Source: Phoronis pallida
Taxonomy: Eukaryota; Phoronida; Phoronidae
DNA length: 10,255 nucleotides
Assembly: GCA_028565715.1 (NCBI GenBank)
Contig: JAOXYC010246568.1
Location: 1-10,255 of the forward strand
Direction: 5' to 3'
Part shown: positions 1 through 7,998 of the stretch, in pieces
How the letters are laid out: each line of letters opens with the position of its first letter
Numbering within the stretch: the first letter of the stretch is position 1
The notes under the pieces: generated by a model
The model's database searches: none
The model's input: the letters and a program-made list of their open reading frames with translations, nothing else
Told to the model about the DNA's origin: nothing
Program-made: the position numbers and the translations under genes

Positions 1-55
1 ATATGTTATATAATGTTAAGCGTTATTGTTCTAAACTGTTGGTGCTCAATATGTA

Positions 56-61
56 AATAAA
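56..61 (+). terminator. Possible AATAAA polyadenylation signal at the window edge
   Basis: An AATAAA follows AT-rich sequence at the left edge and could end a plus-strand gene lying outside the window. No coding evidence is visible, so this is weak. Confidence 0.15.
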
Positions 62-534
62 TATTGTAATTGGTACACAAAGTTTTTCTTTTATACACAT
101 TTTAAAAAGAATATCTAAATGTCCATACAGATTTATGAAGGAAACATACTCTATGGATCTGTAGGCCTGAGGACTGTGCTCTTCCTACTTTATGAGGGGG
201 TGACAGTCCGAGTCATATAAAGGCCATACTGGTACAATGTTGCAAAGAAAAATTGTTCACTGACTAGTACAAGCTACTCCGGATAAGTCGTCACCTTCGG
301 GACCGTAAAAATGGCGACAACTTAGGCGATGGACCACTTACGCGTGGTTGCCGTTTATAGACGAGTTACACGCCGGTTTTTACTCCCCGGGTTTTTACTA
401 CTGTTGTACATATCTCACATCTCACATACATATATGTTAATTTTTATTATAATGGTTACTCTAAAGGCTGAAGCCGCTAGCAAGAGCAACCGTGGACCGC
501 CATTTAACGTGCTCCTCCGATGCACTGGCAAGCC

Positions 535-613
535 GGGTTTTGACACCCTGGTATTCGAACCGGGTACCTCCCGATTAATAGTCCAATGCTCTAACCACTA
601 GACTACAGAGGCT
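535..613 (-). repeat. tRNA-derived SINE head (pol III A and B boxes)
   Basis: The minus strand reads GTAGTCTAGTGGTTAGAGC, an A-box/D-arm-like string, followed after 30-odd bases by GGTTCGAATACC, close to the pol III B-box. An anticodon-arm-like segment lies between. The T-arm and acceptor stem do not pair properly (for instance the closing base of the T loop is wrong), so this is not a working tRNA. It fits the 5' head of a tRNA-derived SINE running toward lower coordinates. The body, down to perhaps 330-480, has no recognised core domain or clear tail. Confidence 0.55.
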
Positions 614-1055
614 CATAAACAGGTGATAAACGCTTTCATGGTTAAATCGATACTTTTGCATAGCACCAAAACATACACAAAAATCACCTCCGATTTTTCA
701 AACTCCGGATCAAAACTAGAAAGATTTTTCGATTTTGTTTTAAATAACATTACTGATATTGCGTTTCTAACAAATTGCGTCTTTTTGGTGAGGTGATATT
801 TTGATACTATCAACGCCTTTTTATAAACATGTTGTATGTTTCAAATATAAGCTTGAGTCTGGTTTTAAAACAATTCCAGCATTCTACTAAGGTGCATTCA
901 AAGTTCGCCATCGTGTTTTGCAATGTAGAATGATCGCTTATTTTTATGGGTATCTGAGGTATTGTTGATGTTCAACCATTAGCAGACAGAGCTAGTTGGT
1001 CATCAAGTCGAACCCAAGGGTGCCAGAGAATCCCCCGCACAAACTTTGAAGGCAT

Positions 1056-1195
1056 CTCACGAACCACTCATAATTGGTTATTCCCTCTCACGAACAACAA
1101 AAGCTCTGTACTGTACTGAAGTCCTTTGTTGTCTCTGGTGGTTCGTGAGGGGGAATTTCTTACCGTGAGAGGAATCACGAATGGTACCGTTCGTG
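1056..1195. repeat. Cluster of inverted CTCACGAA-type repeats
   Basis: CTCACGAACCAC at 1056-1067 is exactly inverted at 1138-1149. The 15 bases at 1081-1095 match the inverse of 1141-1155 with one mismatch, and the stem extends through AACAAA/TTTGTT. At 1176-1195 lies a 20-bp near-perfect palindrome centred on GGTACC. Together they form nested foldback structures, probably part of the surrounding repeat element. Confidence 0.6.
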
Positions 1196-1414
1196 GGCGA
1201 CGAGTTGAGCGAAAACGACGACTTATGAGTGACAACTTATAAGTAGACAGGGTTTTATCGGAACCCAAAAAAGGGCACCGACTTACCCGAACTGACGAGT
1301 TGGGCGATGACGACTTATCCGGAAGGAGTATCTTGTATCAAAATACTGGTAATCAAGGCTTTTGAAAAATTAGTAAATTACAGCAAATATCATTTTCCAA
1401 GACCTTTTGTTTTT

Positions 1415-1805
1415 GGCAGATTTGATTACAAAGTGTGCAACAGTTGAATCGTTACAGACTAGCCATCTCGTGATGGGAAGTAGTTTGAAACAAACGGATG
1501 CCCTTACTAAGCCCGGGTTACTAAGACAACAGCAAAGGAATGTTTACTAGCCAAGGAGCAGAATCAGACTATAAATACAACCTTGATGCACAAAAATGGG
1601 AAACTTAAAACCATAAAAGCACATTCTTTAGTTTTGGACAATAGACTACGTAACTCTGAGCAACGACAGGTTATCTTGGACGGGAAGATAAAGCAAACTG
1701 AATCCATGTCTGACTGGTCACCAAATATTCATCATGAGACTTGGAACAATAAACTCAGTGTAAAGGGAAATTCAGGTATACTTAAATCAGTTTCGTTCAC
1801 ATAGA
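1415..1805 (+). pseudogene. Decayed copy 1 of the secreted coiled-coil gene (3' half only)
   Basis: Similarity to the copy at 9750-10100 begins near GATTACAAA (1424) and is clear from AGTTTGAAAC (1482) onward. Shared residues include SLKQTD, KEQNQTIN, GKLK, SEQRQVILDGKIKQTE and ETWNNKL. A 1-base shift near 1540 breaks the frame. The segment continues to SGILKSVSFT and then a stop at 1802. VSFTA-like strings are common at the first strand of C1q domains, which is the main hint that the family is C1q-like. No signal peptide or N-terminal half is visible. Downstream (1806-1960) no convincing C1q domain could be followed. Confidence 0.55.
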
Positions 1806-2530
1806 AGCGTTCAACAGTGCTTTGAAAATTATGTTTCTTGGAAATCTTGCCTTTGATAACCATGTACAAATGTCATCGGCTAGTCAATGGCCAATCACCA
1901 TCAATGGTCAGGAACGTGCCAACCCACAACCAATAAAAGGTGCTTTCTCTGTATATCATGTATGTTCCTAGACTGTGTACTGTAATTCTTGAATTCTGGG
2001 AAAAGGTTATACTATTCTTGAACAATTCTTTAGACATTCAAATCAACATAGATTTTAAAACAATATTCTTTGGATATTTTGGAAAATGCTACGAGATTGG
2101 TAATGCTGTATTGACCCTAGCTCAAGATTCTATCTTATTATCAATCTCTAAATAATGATAGACCAAATTTCCCAGATTTCAAAGAAAAAATTGTCGGTTA
2201 AATTAATATTTTGAAAAATTCTCAAACCCCCCTAAAGTTATTCAAGATATATGGGAAGCCCTTATAGTTTAAGTTGTAGATTAAAAGTTAACTTAGAATG
2301 TTGACGACATTATTCATTCAGATTTACAATTATTATTTAATAAAGGTAGTTGTGTGTGAATGCGCGTGTGCATCTGTTGTCTCATGTTTTGTTTAAATGT
2401 ATATGCCCATCATAACTCTTGATCGGGGGTGATCGCAAGGCACCTAACCTCTTCTTGTCAAGAACACTTACATACCACGACGCTTATCGATTCCGTTGGT
2501 GTAATGTTCTTATCCTTTACTGGAAAACAT
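1806..2530. other. Intergenic stretch, no recognisable gene
   Basis: AT-rich sequence between decayed copies 1 and 2. There is a short GT-rich tract near 2350-2375. Small open frames (for example 1940-2155) show no domain or composition signal. It may contain eroded remains of the C1q-like end of copy 1, but I could not follow one. Confidence 0.4.
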
Positions 2531-3140
2531 ATTTTTACCGCTGATATGTCAACACATTCACCCTTTTCAATCTTTCATTTTATTGTTGAAACAGCAGAAC
2601 CGTAGCCTTACTTCTGGATCATTTGCAATGATGTCATACATCATAGCTGTTTCATGGTTTTGCGAGGTGTATGTGGAGCTGGGGTGGCAACCGGTCAAAA
2701 CATGAATACCGAAATCAAAATAGCAGTGCAAGAGAATGAAATCAAATATTTGAATGCATTGGTAGAAGTCGTGTGTCAACCAATCACAACAAGATAACAA
2801 TGGACGCATACTGCTTCTGTATCACCGTGTGGCGAACCGAGAAAACTAGCATCAACAGATTTGAATACAAGGCACACAACAGTGTCTATGGAATGTGGAT
2901 CTTGCCAAAGTGCAAAGTCGGAAATGGAGGCATCCTCAAGTCTTTTTCCCCTTTCATTCACAAAAAAGCGTTCGGGACACTCCTGTATTGTGGAATGCAG
3001 CAATTTGCTTTGTGTGTTCTCAGTTTCCGTCAATTAATTCAAACAAAGCTTGTGTCTTTGAATTATATAACAAATATCGTTTACGCGAGGATCAAGTATT
3101 GCCTGTGCCAAACTACACGAAGTTCCAGCTAAAATACTAT
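2531..3140 (+). pseudogene. Decayed copy 2 of the secreted coiled-coil gene
   Basis: From ATGATG at 2629 the DNA matches the signal-peptide and coiled-coil region of the gene at 9514. Shared residues include VLRGVC, TEIKIAV and ENEIK, then NGRILLLYHRVAN against NGHILLLEHRLAN. About 10 bases are missing in the signal-peptide region. A further insertion of about 4 bases falls near 2775, and stops follow. After about 2870 the second half of the coil is missing. The sequence resumes at about 2888 with a W-N-x-x-L motif and GGILKSF, corresponding to the end of the copy near 1740-1795. Similarity also covers about 90 bases before the ATG (a shared ACCG-x-TG..TGTCAAC string at 2537/9380, and CAATGATGTCA), which indicates duplication at DNA level rather than from mRNA. 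The tail from about 2960 to 3140 is open in two frames but unrecognised. Confidence 0.6.
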
Positions 3141-3396
3141 TGAATTATTGAATTTGATGATTTTGGGTAATTTTTGCAAGTAACGAAAAGTGAGGACTGA
3201 GATCTCGTCAGTATTTTGTTTGAAAATTTCAAAATCAAAAAAACATTTTAGTTCAGGTGTATTTGTAATCAACTTGTTTCCCGTTTACAGCGGAGTCCTG
3301 AACATTTTCTAAAGTTTCATTGCAAAGATAAAAATTGGTTACAAACTAGTCGGAGACATCATAAAAAAAACGTTGGCTAGTACGCCTAAATTATTT

Positions 3397-3530
3397 TATA
3401 GATGAGTTAAAATAGATTAAAATCTTGCACTTTATTTCCGGTATAAACGATAAAAACAGTAAAAGTGTTTTTACGGTTTTTATCGTTGAAAGGGAAGTGC
3501 AAGATTTTAATCTATTTTATCTCATCTATA
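3397..3530. repeat. 134-bp near-perfect palindrome (foldback or MITE-like)
   Basis: The outer arms 3397-3431 and 3496-3530 are inverted copies with a single mismatch over 35 bp, starting TATAGATGAG. An inner 12-bp stem pairs 3446-3457 with 3476-3487, and a further 6-bp stem pairs 3459-3464 with 3469-3474, leaving a 4-base centre. Almost the whole unit can form one hairpin. It may be a small DNA-transposon derivative; the ends begin with TA, but no longer target duplication is evident. Confidence 0.8.
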
Positions 3531-3683
3531 TATACATTCCGGTCTCGACAGCATATTTTATTAAATTATTTTACTTCTTTTCGATATTTGGAGTGTCATT
3601 TGATTTTTAATATTGGTGAATAATAGTTTCCACTATTTTTTCGGAATTTAAAAAGGAAAATATTGCACTGCAAATATTCAGAT

Positions 3684-3723
3684 ACATCCAAGCGATTTAT
3701 CGACAAAAAATCGAGGTGGATGT
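3684..3723. repeat. Stem-loop (ACATCCA ... TGGATGT)
   Basis: ACATCCA (3684-3690) pairs with TGGATGT (3717-3723), and CGATTT pairs with AAATCG inside it. This is a short imperfect hairpin without an associated gene. Confidence 0.45.
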
Positions 3724-3979
3724 GTCCAAGGGTCCATATACTGTACAGTCCTGAGCAATTCTATCGAAGATCAAAATATTTTACCCATACTTGAAAAAAT
3801 CATGTTAAAATTGTTTAGATGCATTTTTCGCCAATATCCACCAACAGTAAGCTAATTTGAATTTTGTTTCTGCGGGGAAAATGCGCGATGACGTTAGAAT
3901 GCAATTTTACTGAGACGTGTACTCATCAGATTTACTTTTTTCCAAATACCAAACATGTTGGAAATACGCGCTAAATTTC

Positions 3980-4057
3980 ATATCGAGCTCGATATCAGTC
4001 CTTAAGGGCAGTGAATAGTGATACGAGCTCAAGGCCGCAAACCGCGTGCTCGTATCA
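3980..4057. repeat. Two adjacent perfect palindromes
   Basis: ATATCGAGCTCGATAT at 3980-3995 is a perfect 16-bp palindrome. TGATACGAGC at 4019-4028 is exactly inverted at 4048-4057. Both carry the CGAGCTC/ACGAGC theme and may be parts of a decayed repeat. No gene is associated. Confidence 0.5.
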
Positions 4058-4149
4058 AGAACTAACCACAAATTACTAAATATATAATTATGCTAAAACA
4101 GTGCCCTGATCGCTTCAAAGTTTTTAGAGGTAAAAACGTCCAAATATAT

Positions 4150-4151
4150 TA
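4150..4151. repeat. TA target-site duplication, left side
   Basis: This dinucleotide precedes the left 21-bp inverted end and is matched by TA at 4870-4871 after the right end. Two bases are weak evidence alone but are the size expected for this superfamily. Confidence 0.6.
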
Positions 4152-4869
4152 CGCACAAAAAGTAACGCTCCAGTTTTTGTTTTTCAATAACTAGTCGAAA
4201 TATCAATAGAATAACAATAATGGAAAGATTGACTCAATGCGATCATTTTGATACCAATTATGATAAAATCGAGTGACAATTGATGCACCAAACAGGTAAA
4301 CGAAATCACATTTTTTTTCTTTTTTAGAATATTTACAAAAATAAACATATCCATCTCGTGTTAGAAATAATTTTGGAAACTTAAAATCTCGAACAATTAT
4401 TTCAGGGTGATTTTTTAAAAAAATGTTCGCGTTCTTTTGATCACGTGTGACTAGATTTTTAGTCACAATCTTGTTTTTTTGAAAAAATAAGTTTGAAATA
4501 AGATTTCTCAATAACCAGAAGTCCGATTTAGTCACTTTTTATAAATTTGAGTAATAAATTATATCAGTTAAAAGAATCTTTCTCAGATTTTGCCGGGTAG
4601 AAGAATTGGTACCTATTTTTCACAGAACATTGAAAATCACAAGTGTTGGCATTAAAATTCAAAAGGCAGCCATTTTGTGACTTTGACTTTTACACCACCC
4701 TACAGTTTTCTTCTTCATTTTTTTGCCTGAAATCAAATTGCATGGATATGATTTATACACCAAAATGTTGGGGATAAGTTGAGCAAACACTTCATATACT
4801 TTATTACTATAACTAATGTTTTTTTGGAAAATATTTTAAAAAACTAGGTGGAGCGTTACTTTTTGTGCG
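4152..4869. mobile_element. 718-bp non-autonomous Tc1/mariner-type element (MITE-like)
   Basis: Perfect 21-bp terminal inverted repeats, CGCACAAAAAGTAACGCTCC plus A, occupy 4152-4172 and, inverted, 4849-4869. TA lies immediately outside each end (4150-4151 and 4870-4871), as expected for the TA target duplication of the Tc1/mariner superfamily. The AAAAAGT run within the end also fits mariner-type ends. The interior is AT-rich. Its only sizeable open frame (4203-4535, minus) shows no transposase motif and looks like chance. The element depends on a transposase encoded elsewhere. Identical ends suggest fairly recent insertion. Confidence 0.78.
4800..4805 (-). terminator. Candidate polyadenylation signal for the ankyrin-caspase gene
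   Basis: This is the first canonical AATAAA I find on the minus strand after the stop codon, about 430 bases downstream. It lies inside the 718-bp inverted-end element, so if used, the transposon supplies the 3' end of the transcript. Variant signals nearer the stop (for example AATATA near 4954) are also possible. Confidence 0.2.
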
Positions 4870-4871
4870 TA

Positions 4872-5232
4872 GTATATGTATAACAAATATTTACTGAAGA
4901 ATTAACCATATCGGCATGATACGCATTGACTGAGCAGCTATGAAATGTGATCTATATTTTGAAGTGTAATATAAAAACAAGACTTGAGTGTAGTCAAATG
5001 TCATATATTGTGACGAAATAACATATGACAATTTTTAAAAAGTGAAATATATGCAACAAATGGGCAGGGTCAAGCCTGAGTAACCGCCAAAATGGCAGTA
5101 TGCCCATCAGCACTTTGCTGAAAAAAAACAGCAGTGAATTATTCTATGTGTCCATAAGAGCTGTACTTCAGTATGAGTGACCCGACGTATTATCCATCGG
5201 TCTCCTCCCTCCAGCCCTCCAACAAATGGCTT
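4872..5232. other. 3' flank of the ankyrin-caspase gene
   Basis: This covers the sequence between the inverted-end element and the stop codon. On the minus strand, a purine-rich GGAGGGCTGGAGGGAGGAGA tract lies just after the stop, with a small GCAAAGTGC hairpin beside a run of T about 115 bases after the stop. No canonical AATAAA is seen on the minus strand in this interval. Confidence 0.4.
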
Positions 5233-7968
5233 TTACTTCGCTTTTAAAATGAACTCCCTATTCAACGTTGAGAACACCATGCATGTTTGTGACACTCCAC
5301 GCTTTTTCAAGGAATTCTCCAAATGTTTGTTAGTATTTTGAAGAATTTGATAGACGGACTTTATAGCAAAATATTTGCGGATTTGCTCAACAAGACAAGT
5401 CATGAAGGGAGTTCCTTCCTCGGTATCACGATAGGATGGTTTACCAGGCAATGTGGAGTAAGCCACGATGTAGTGTTCCTCGTCCACAGGTATAACTTCG
5501 TCTTTAGTCGTGCTTCCTTCGTCACTCTGACAAGCCACAATAATAAAGAATTTCGGCTTTCCAGCGAGTGATGGACAGTTAATTGAACTGAATTTCGATG
5601 TAAGTTGTAAGATTGGCACCGCTTCCCCATCAACCCCGTAAACATGTCCCCTCTTCCCGTGGCTCATCACAATAACTATTAAACTGCTGTAACGACTGAG
5701 GTCCTCATTGCGGTAATTGTCTAAGACATCTTCCATTTGGTCACCAGTACAGTTTTCAGTAACTTTGACATCGAATCCGAGATCGCCCAGAGACGTGTTT
5801 ATGCTTTCTAAATCTTTTTGACTGCCATGTCTAGAATCCGAGTCTGCTTCAAAAATCTGGTTGTGAATGATAATGGAAATACCAATTGGCGTTTTCATTG
5901 TGTACGGTTCATCAATAGTCAGGCGAGAGGATGAATCGCTCGATCCCAGTGAGGCGAGTGGTTTAATACCAAGGTTTTCAATCTTTTCCTCGCGAATATG
6001 ACTAAACACTTCAACCAGATGACTGAAGACACTGCCAGGGTCTTTTTGATAATATAAATCCCTCGCAAACTTATTTTTCTTATTACCTATTTTCGCTTGA
6101 GCTTCCACCAGCAGCCTCGTACATTGATCATGGATATTGTAAAGGGACAAGTCTAGTGGTGTCTCACCATTCGCTTTACTGGCATTTGGGTCTAATTGTG
6201 TCTCATTCACAATATAGGTAAGTAATTCAAAGTGACCAAACCTTGCTGCAAAGTGAACCAAATTCCATCCTGCTTCTCCACAATAAGTTGCAGGTGACAA
6301 AGACGCTCCATTTTCTACAAACATCCGTACAGTATCAGTGTCTCCATTTTCAGCTGCATAATGGACTGCCGACATTTTGTGGTCAAGGTCCGTACACATT
6401 GTGTTAAGGTCAGCACCCGCGTTTACTAGCAGATTGATGATAGTTGTGAAACCTAATTCACAAGCAATCATCAACGCATTTTGGCAATGAAACGTACAGT
6501 AATCATCAAAACTGCGACCTTTCTCTACCTTGATAAGCATTTTCATTAACTTAACGTCATTCAGTTCTGCCGCTCTGTGGAATGCAGATGTACAGTTTCT
6601 TCCTGGCTTAGAAAGATCATTGCCAGCAACAACTGCAGAAGCTCCAGCAAGAAGTAGTTTCTCTACTAACACCGTGTTCTTGTAATAACTTGCAATTCCA
6701 ACTGCATTTCGACCATCATAACAACACGCTGCATCAAGAACAATATTATTTTTCTGCCCCAGAAGAGCATCCACTAAATCTCCGTCATTCCCTTCAATTG
6801 CCATGTGAAGCAAGCACGTACATGACCTGCGACGTGTGTTCGAATACGACGCATGGCCACAACAAGTTATTTCAGGTACCGCTTCCACAGAAGCTCCATG
6901 GATAATAAATTGCTTAAGCAAGGAATAGTCACCAGACTTCGCAAATGTTGTGTATGCACCCTTAAGCATAAACGGGGTCATTTTAATTTTCTGGTGAGAT
7001 TCTTCAATCAATTGTTCTACAACGCTAGATAAATTCACATGGTGGGTCTTACTGAAGAAGTCATTTACATTGCCTTTGGCATTTAGAAGCCTCGACAATA
7101 GATCAGGTTTATGTAGGACTACTGCTGCCAAAAGGGCAGTAACTCCCGGACACCCCCACTCAGTGCACGGGATGTGAACATTACAACCAGCACCAATAAG
7201 AGCATCGACGACGTCATCACTTGAGAACACAATTGCCACCATGAGCACAGAAAGCCCCTTATTATGCGCTGGAGAATTGATGTCACAGCCGGACTGTATT
7301 ATCTGGATAGCCATTGGCCACGTTTCATTTCTCATCAGAGCATGTGTTAATGCGGTTACACCTACATCTGAAGACGGTGGCCAAAAGACGACATCTAAAT
7401 CACATTTAGCATCCATAAGTGCACGAAACACGTCGTAGTTGGAGCGTTGCAGTGACAGCATGAGCGGAGTAATTCCTCTGTTGCACTGTACGTTGACGTC
7501 ACAACCAGCATTGATCAGTTTCAGTGCAGCCTGTGTGTCGTTAATGTAAACAGCCATCATGAGTGGAGTGTAACCTTTGTAAGCTTCTATCTCGGAACAC
7601 GTGTGATTTAACGTTTTGGAAGCATCAATAATGACATTTATAATTTCACTATAAGCCTTGTCTGGGTCGCAGTTTACAGAATATTGCATAGTTGGCCTAG
7701 CATTTACTTTCCCACCGAATGCATAGAACAACGCTGTGTTCCCGTCTTCATCTCTGAGGTCGACATTGCATGGTGTAGCAGGCGATTTTGCTTCCAAAAG
7801 CAATTTGACGATTTTACAATTCCCTTGGGCTGCAGCAAGCATTAAGCTGGTCTGTCCTTTTATAAAGCGAAAATTAATATCAAACCCTTTCTTTATCATA
7901 CCTTTTAGTAGGCGTATTTGTCCCTTGACGAGGGCTTCAAGCCACTTTTTTTGCCTGCTATTGCTCAT
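5233..7968 (-). CDS. Ankyrin-repeat protein with C-terminal caspase (peptidase C14) domain
   Basis: An uninterrupted 911-residue frame. Residues about 1-628 contain roughly 15 ankyrin repeats, recognisable by G-x-T-x-L-x-x-A followed by LL-x-x-G-A/C-x-V/D-N. Clear ones begin near residues 38, 131, 164, 203, 238, 275, 496, 531, 566 and 600; diverged ones lie near 74, 330, 384, 419 and 459. A linker follows, then a caspase fold at about 690-908. It shows R713-HGS, matching the family's S1-pocket arginine; MSHG with His770; VACQS with Cys813; IPV then YSTLPG; and SYRDTEEG with Arg847. It ends with a CMVF-STLNREF strand typical of the small subunit. In caspases the His/Cys pair cleaves after Asp, and ankyrin repeats bind partner proteins, so a scaffolded protease in death or immune signalling is inferred. 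There is no CARD, DED, signal peptide or membrane segment. The first ATG was chosen because an in-frame TAA lies 10 codons upstream (7999-8001) and position -3 is G. The coding part is a single exon. GC content looks higher than in the flanks. Product class is confident; biological role is unknown. Confidence 0.93.
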   Translation of the reverse strand: MSNSRQKKWLEALVKGQIRLLKGMIKKGFDINFRFIKGQTSLMLAAAQGNCKIVKLLLEAKSPATPCNVDLRDEDGNTALFYAFGGKVNARPTMQYSVNCDPDKAYSEIINVIIDASKTLNHTCSEIEAYKGYTPLMMAVYINDTQAALKLINAGCDVNVQCNRGITPLMLSLQRSNYDVFRALMDAKCDLDVVFWPPSSDVGVTALTHALMRNETWPMAIQIIQSGCDINSPAHNKGLSVLMVAIVFSSDDVVDALIGAGCNVHIPCTEWGCPGVTALLAAVVLHKPDLLSRLLNAKGNVNDFFSKTHHVNLSSVVEQLIEESHQKIKMTPFMLKGAYTTFAKSGDYSLLKQFIIHGASVEAVPEITCCGHASYSNTRRRSCTCLLHMAIEGNDGDLVDALLGQKNNIVLDAACCYDGRNAVGIASYYKNTVLVEKLLLAGASAVVAGNDLSKPGRNCTSAFHRAAELNDVKLMKMLIKVEKGRSFDDYCTFHCQNALMIACELGFTTIINLLVNAGADLNTMCTDLDHKMSAVHYAAENGDTDTVRMFVENGASLSPATYCGEAGWNLVHFAARFGHFELLTYIVNETQLDPNASKANGETPLDLSLYNIHDQCTRLLVEAQAKIGNKKNKFARDLYYQKDPGSVFSHLVEVFSHIREEKIENLGIKPLASLGSSDSSSRLTIDEPYTMKTPIGISIIIHNQIFEADSDSRHGSQKDLESINTSLGDLGFDVKVTENCTGDQMEDVLDNYRNEDLSRYSSLIVIVMSHGKRGHVYGVDGEAVPILQLTSKFSSINCPSLAGKPKFFIIVACQSDEGSTTKDEVIPVDEEHYIVAYSTLPGKPSYRDTEEGTPFMTCLVEQIRKYFAIKSVYQILQNTNKHLENSLKKRGVSQTCMVFSTLNREFILKAK
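5245..5901 (-). other. Caspase domain (p20 plus p10) of the ankyrin-caspase gene
   Basis: This is the protein segment from about residue 690 to 908. The catalytic His codon is at 5659-5661 and the catalytic Cys codon at 5530-5532. Both arginines that hold the substrate aspartate in caspases have counterparts (Arg713 and Arg847). The glutamine just before the A-C of QACRG, which also lines the S1 pocket in known caspases, is Val811, and the R-G after the cysteine is Q-S. Only about 13 residues separate Cys813 from the IPV motif that starts the small subunit. That is shorter than I expect for effector caspases, where this linker is cleaved during activation. Asp823 and Asp829 are the only acidic candidates close by. 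The domain may work without linker cleavage, with altered specificity, or as a weak or inactive caspase. Confidence 0.88.
6085..7968 (-). repeat. Ankyrin repeat array (about 15 units) within the CDS
   Basis: Residues 1 to about 628 are built of ~33-residue helix-turn-helix units. Well-formed units include GQTSLMLAAAQGN (38-50), GYTPLMMAV (132-140), RGITPLMLSL (164-173), NALMIACELGF (497-507), SAVHYAAENGD (533-543) and NLVHFAARFGH (569-579). Several repeats end in G-C/A-D-V/L-N. The spacing is uneven: insertions of about 20-30 residues separate some units (about 85-128, 300-330 and 363-383). The repeats are too diverged to be a recent tandem expansion. Confidence 0.88.
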
Positions 7969-7998
7969 CGCGATTATCCAGCGATGTGGATTCTTCAG

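Larger units (their letters stand above)
268..1337. mobile_element. Possible non-autonomous DNA element with inverted ends and subterminal repeats
   Basis: TACAAGCTACTCCGGATAAG continuing into TCGTCA at 268-293 is matched, inverted, by the segment at 1308-1337, with one substitution and a short gap. Just inside the right end is a degenerate array of GACGACTTA/GACGAGTTG units (about 1199, 1213, 1230, 1277, 1292, 1309). Similar units occur inside the left end near 314 and 360. The left flank begins CACTGACTAG, and short subterminal repeats are typical of EnSpm/CACTA elements, but no transposase is present and the outer boundary is unclear. A SINE-like head lies within it. Confidence 0.42.

Noticed and set aside
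329-601. 90-codon plus-strand frame
   Set aside because: It overlaps the SINE head on the opposite strand and repeat sequence. Its hydrophobic stretch comes from T-rich DNA, and no domain is recognisable.
535-613. Functional tRNA gene
   Set aside because: The A- and B-box strings are present, but the T-arm and acceptor stems do not pair, so it is a SINE or pseudo-tRNA.
2341-2375. GT-rich tract as a microsatellite
   Set aside because: It is too short and irregular to call a repeat array.
2773-3132. 119-codon plus-strand frame and its overlapping frames on both strands
   Set aside because: Parts match the decayed coiled-coil copy 2, but in mixed frames, so this is a pseudogene rather than a new protein.
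4203-4535. 110-codon minus-strand frame inside the 718-bp element
   Set aside because: The protein is K/N/F-rich and low in complexity, with no DDE-type transposase motif or helix-turn-helix. It is AT-rich chance coding and much too short for a mariner transposase.
5323-5645. Frames overlapping the caspase domain on both strands
   Set aside because: They are shadows of the well-supported caspase reading frame.
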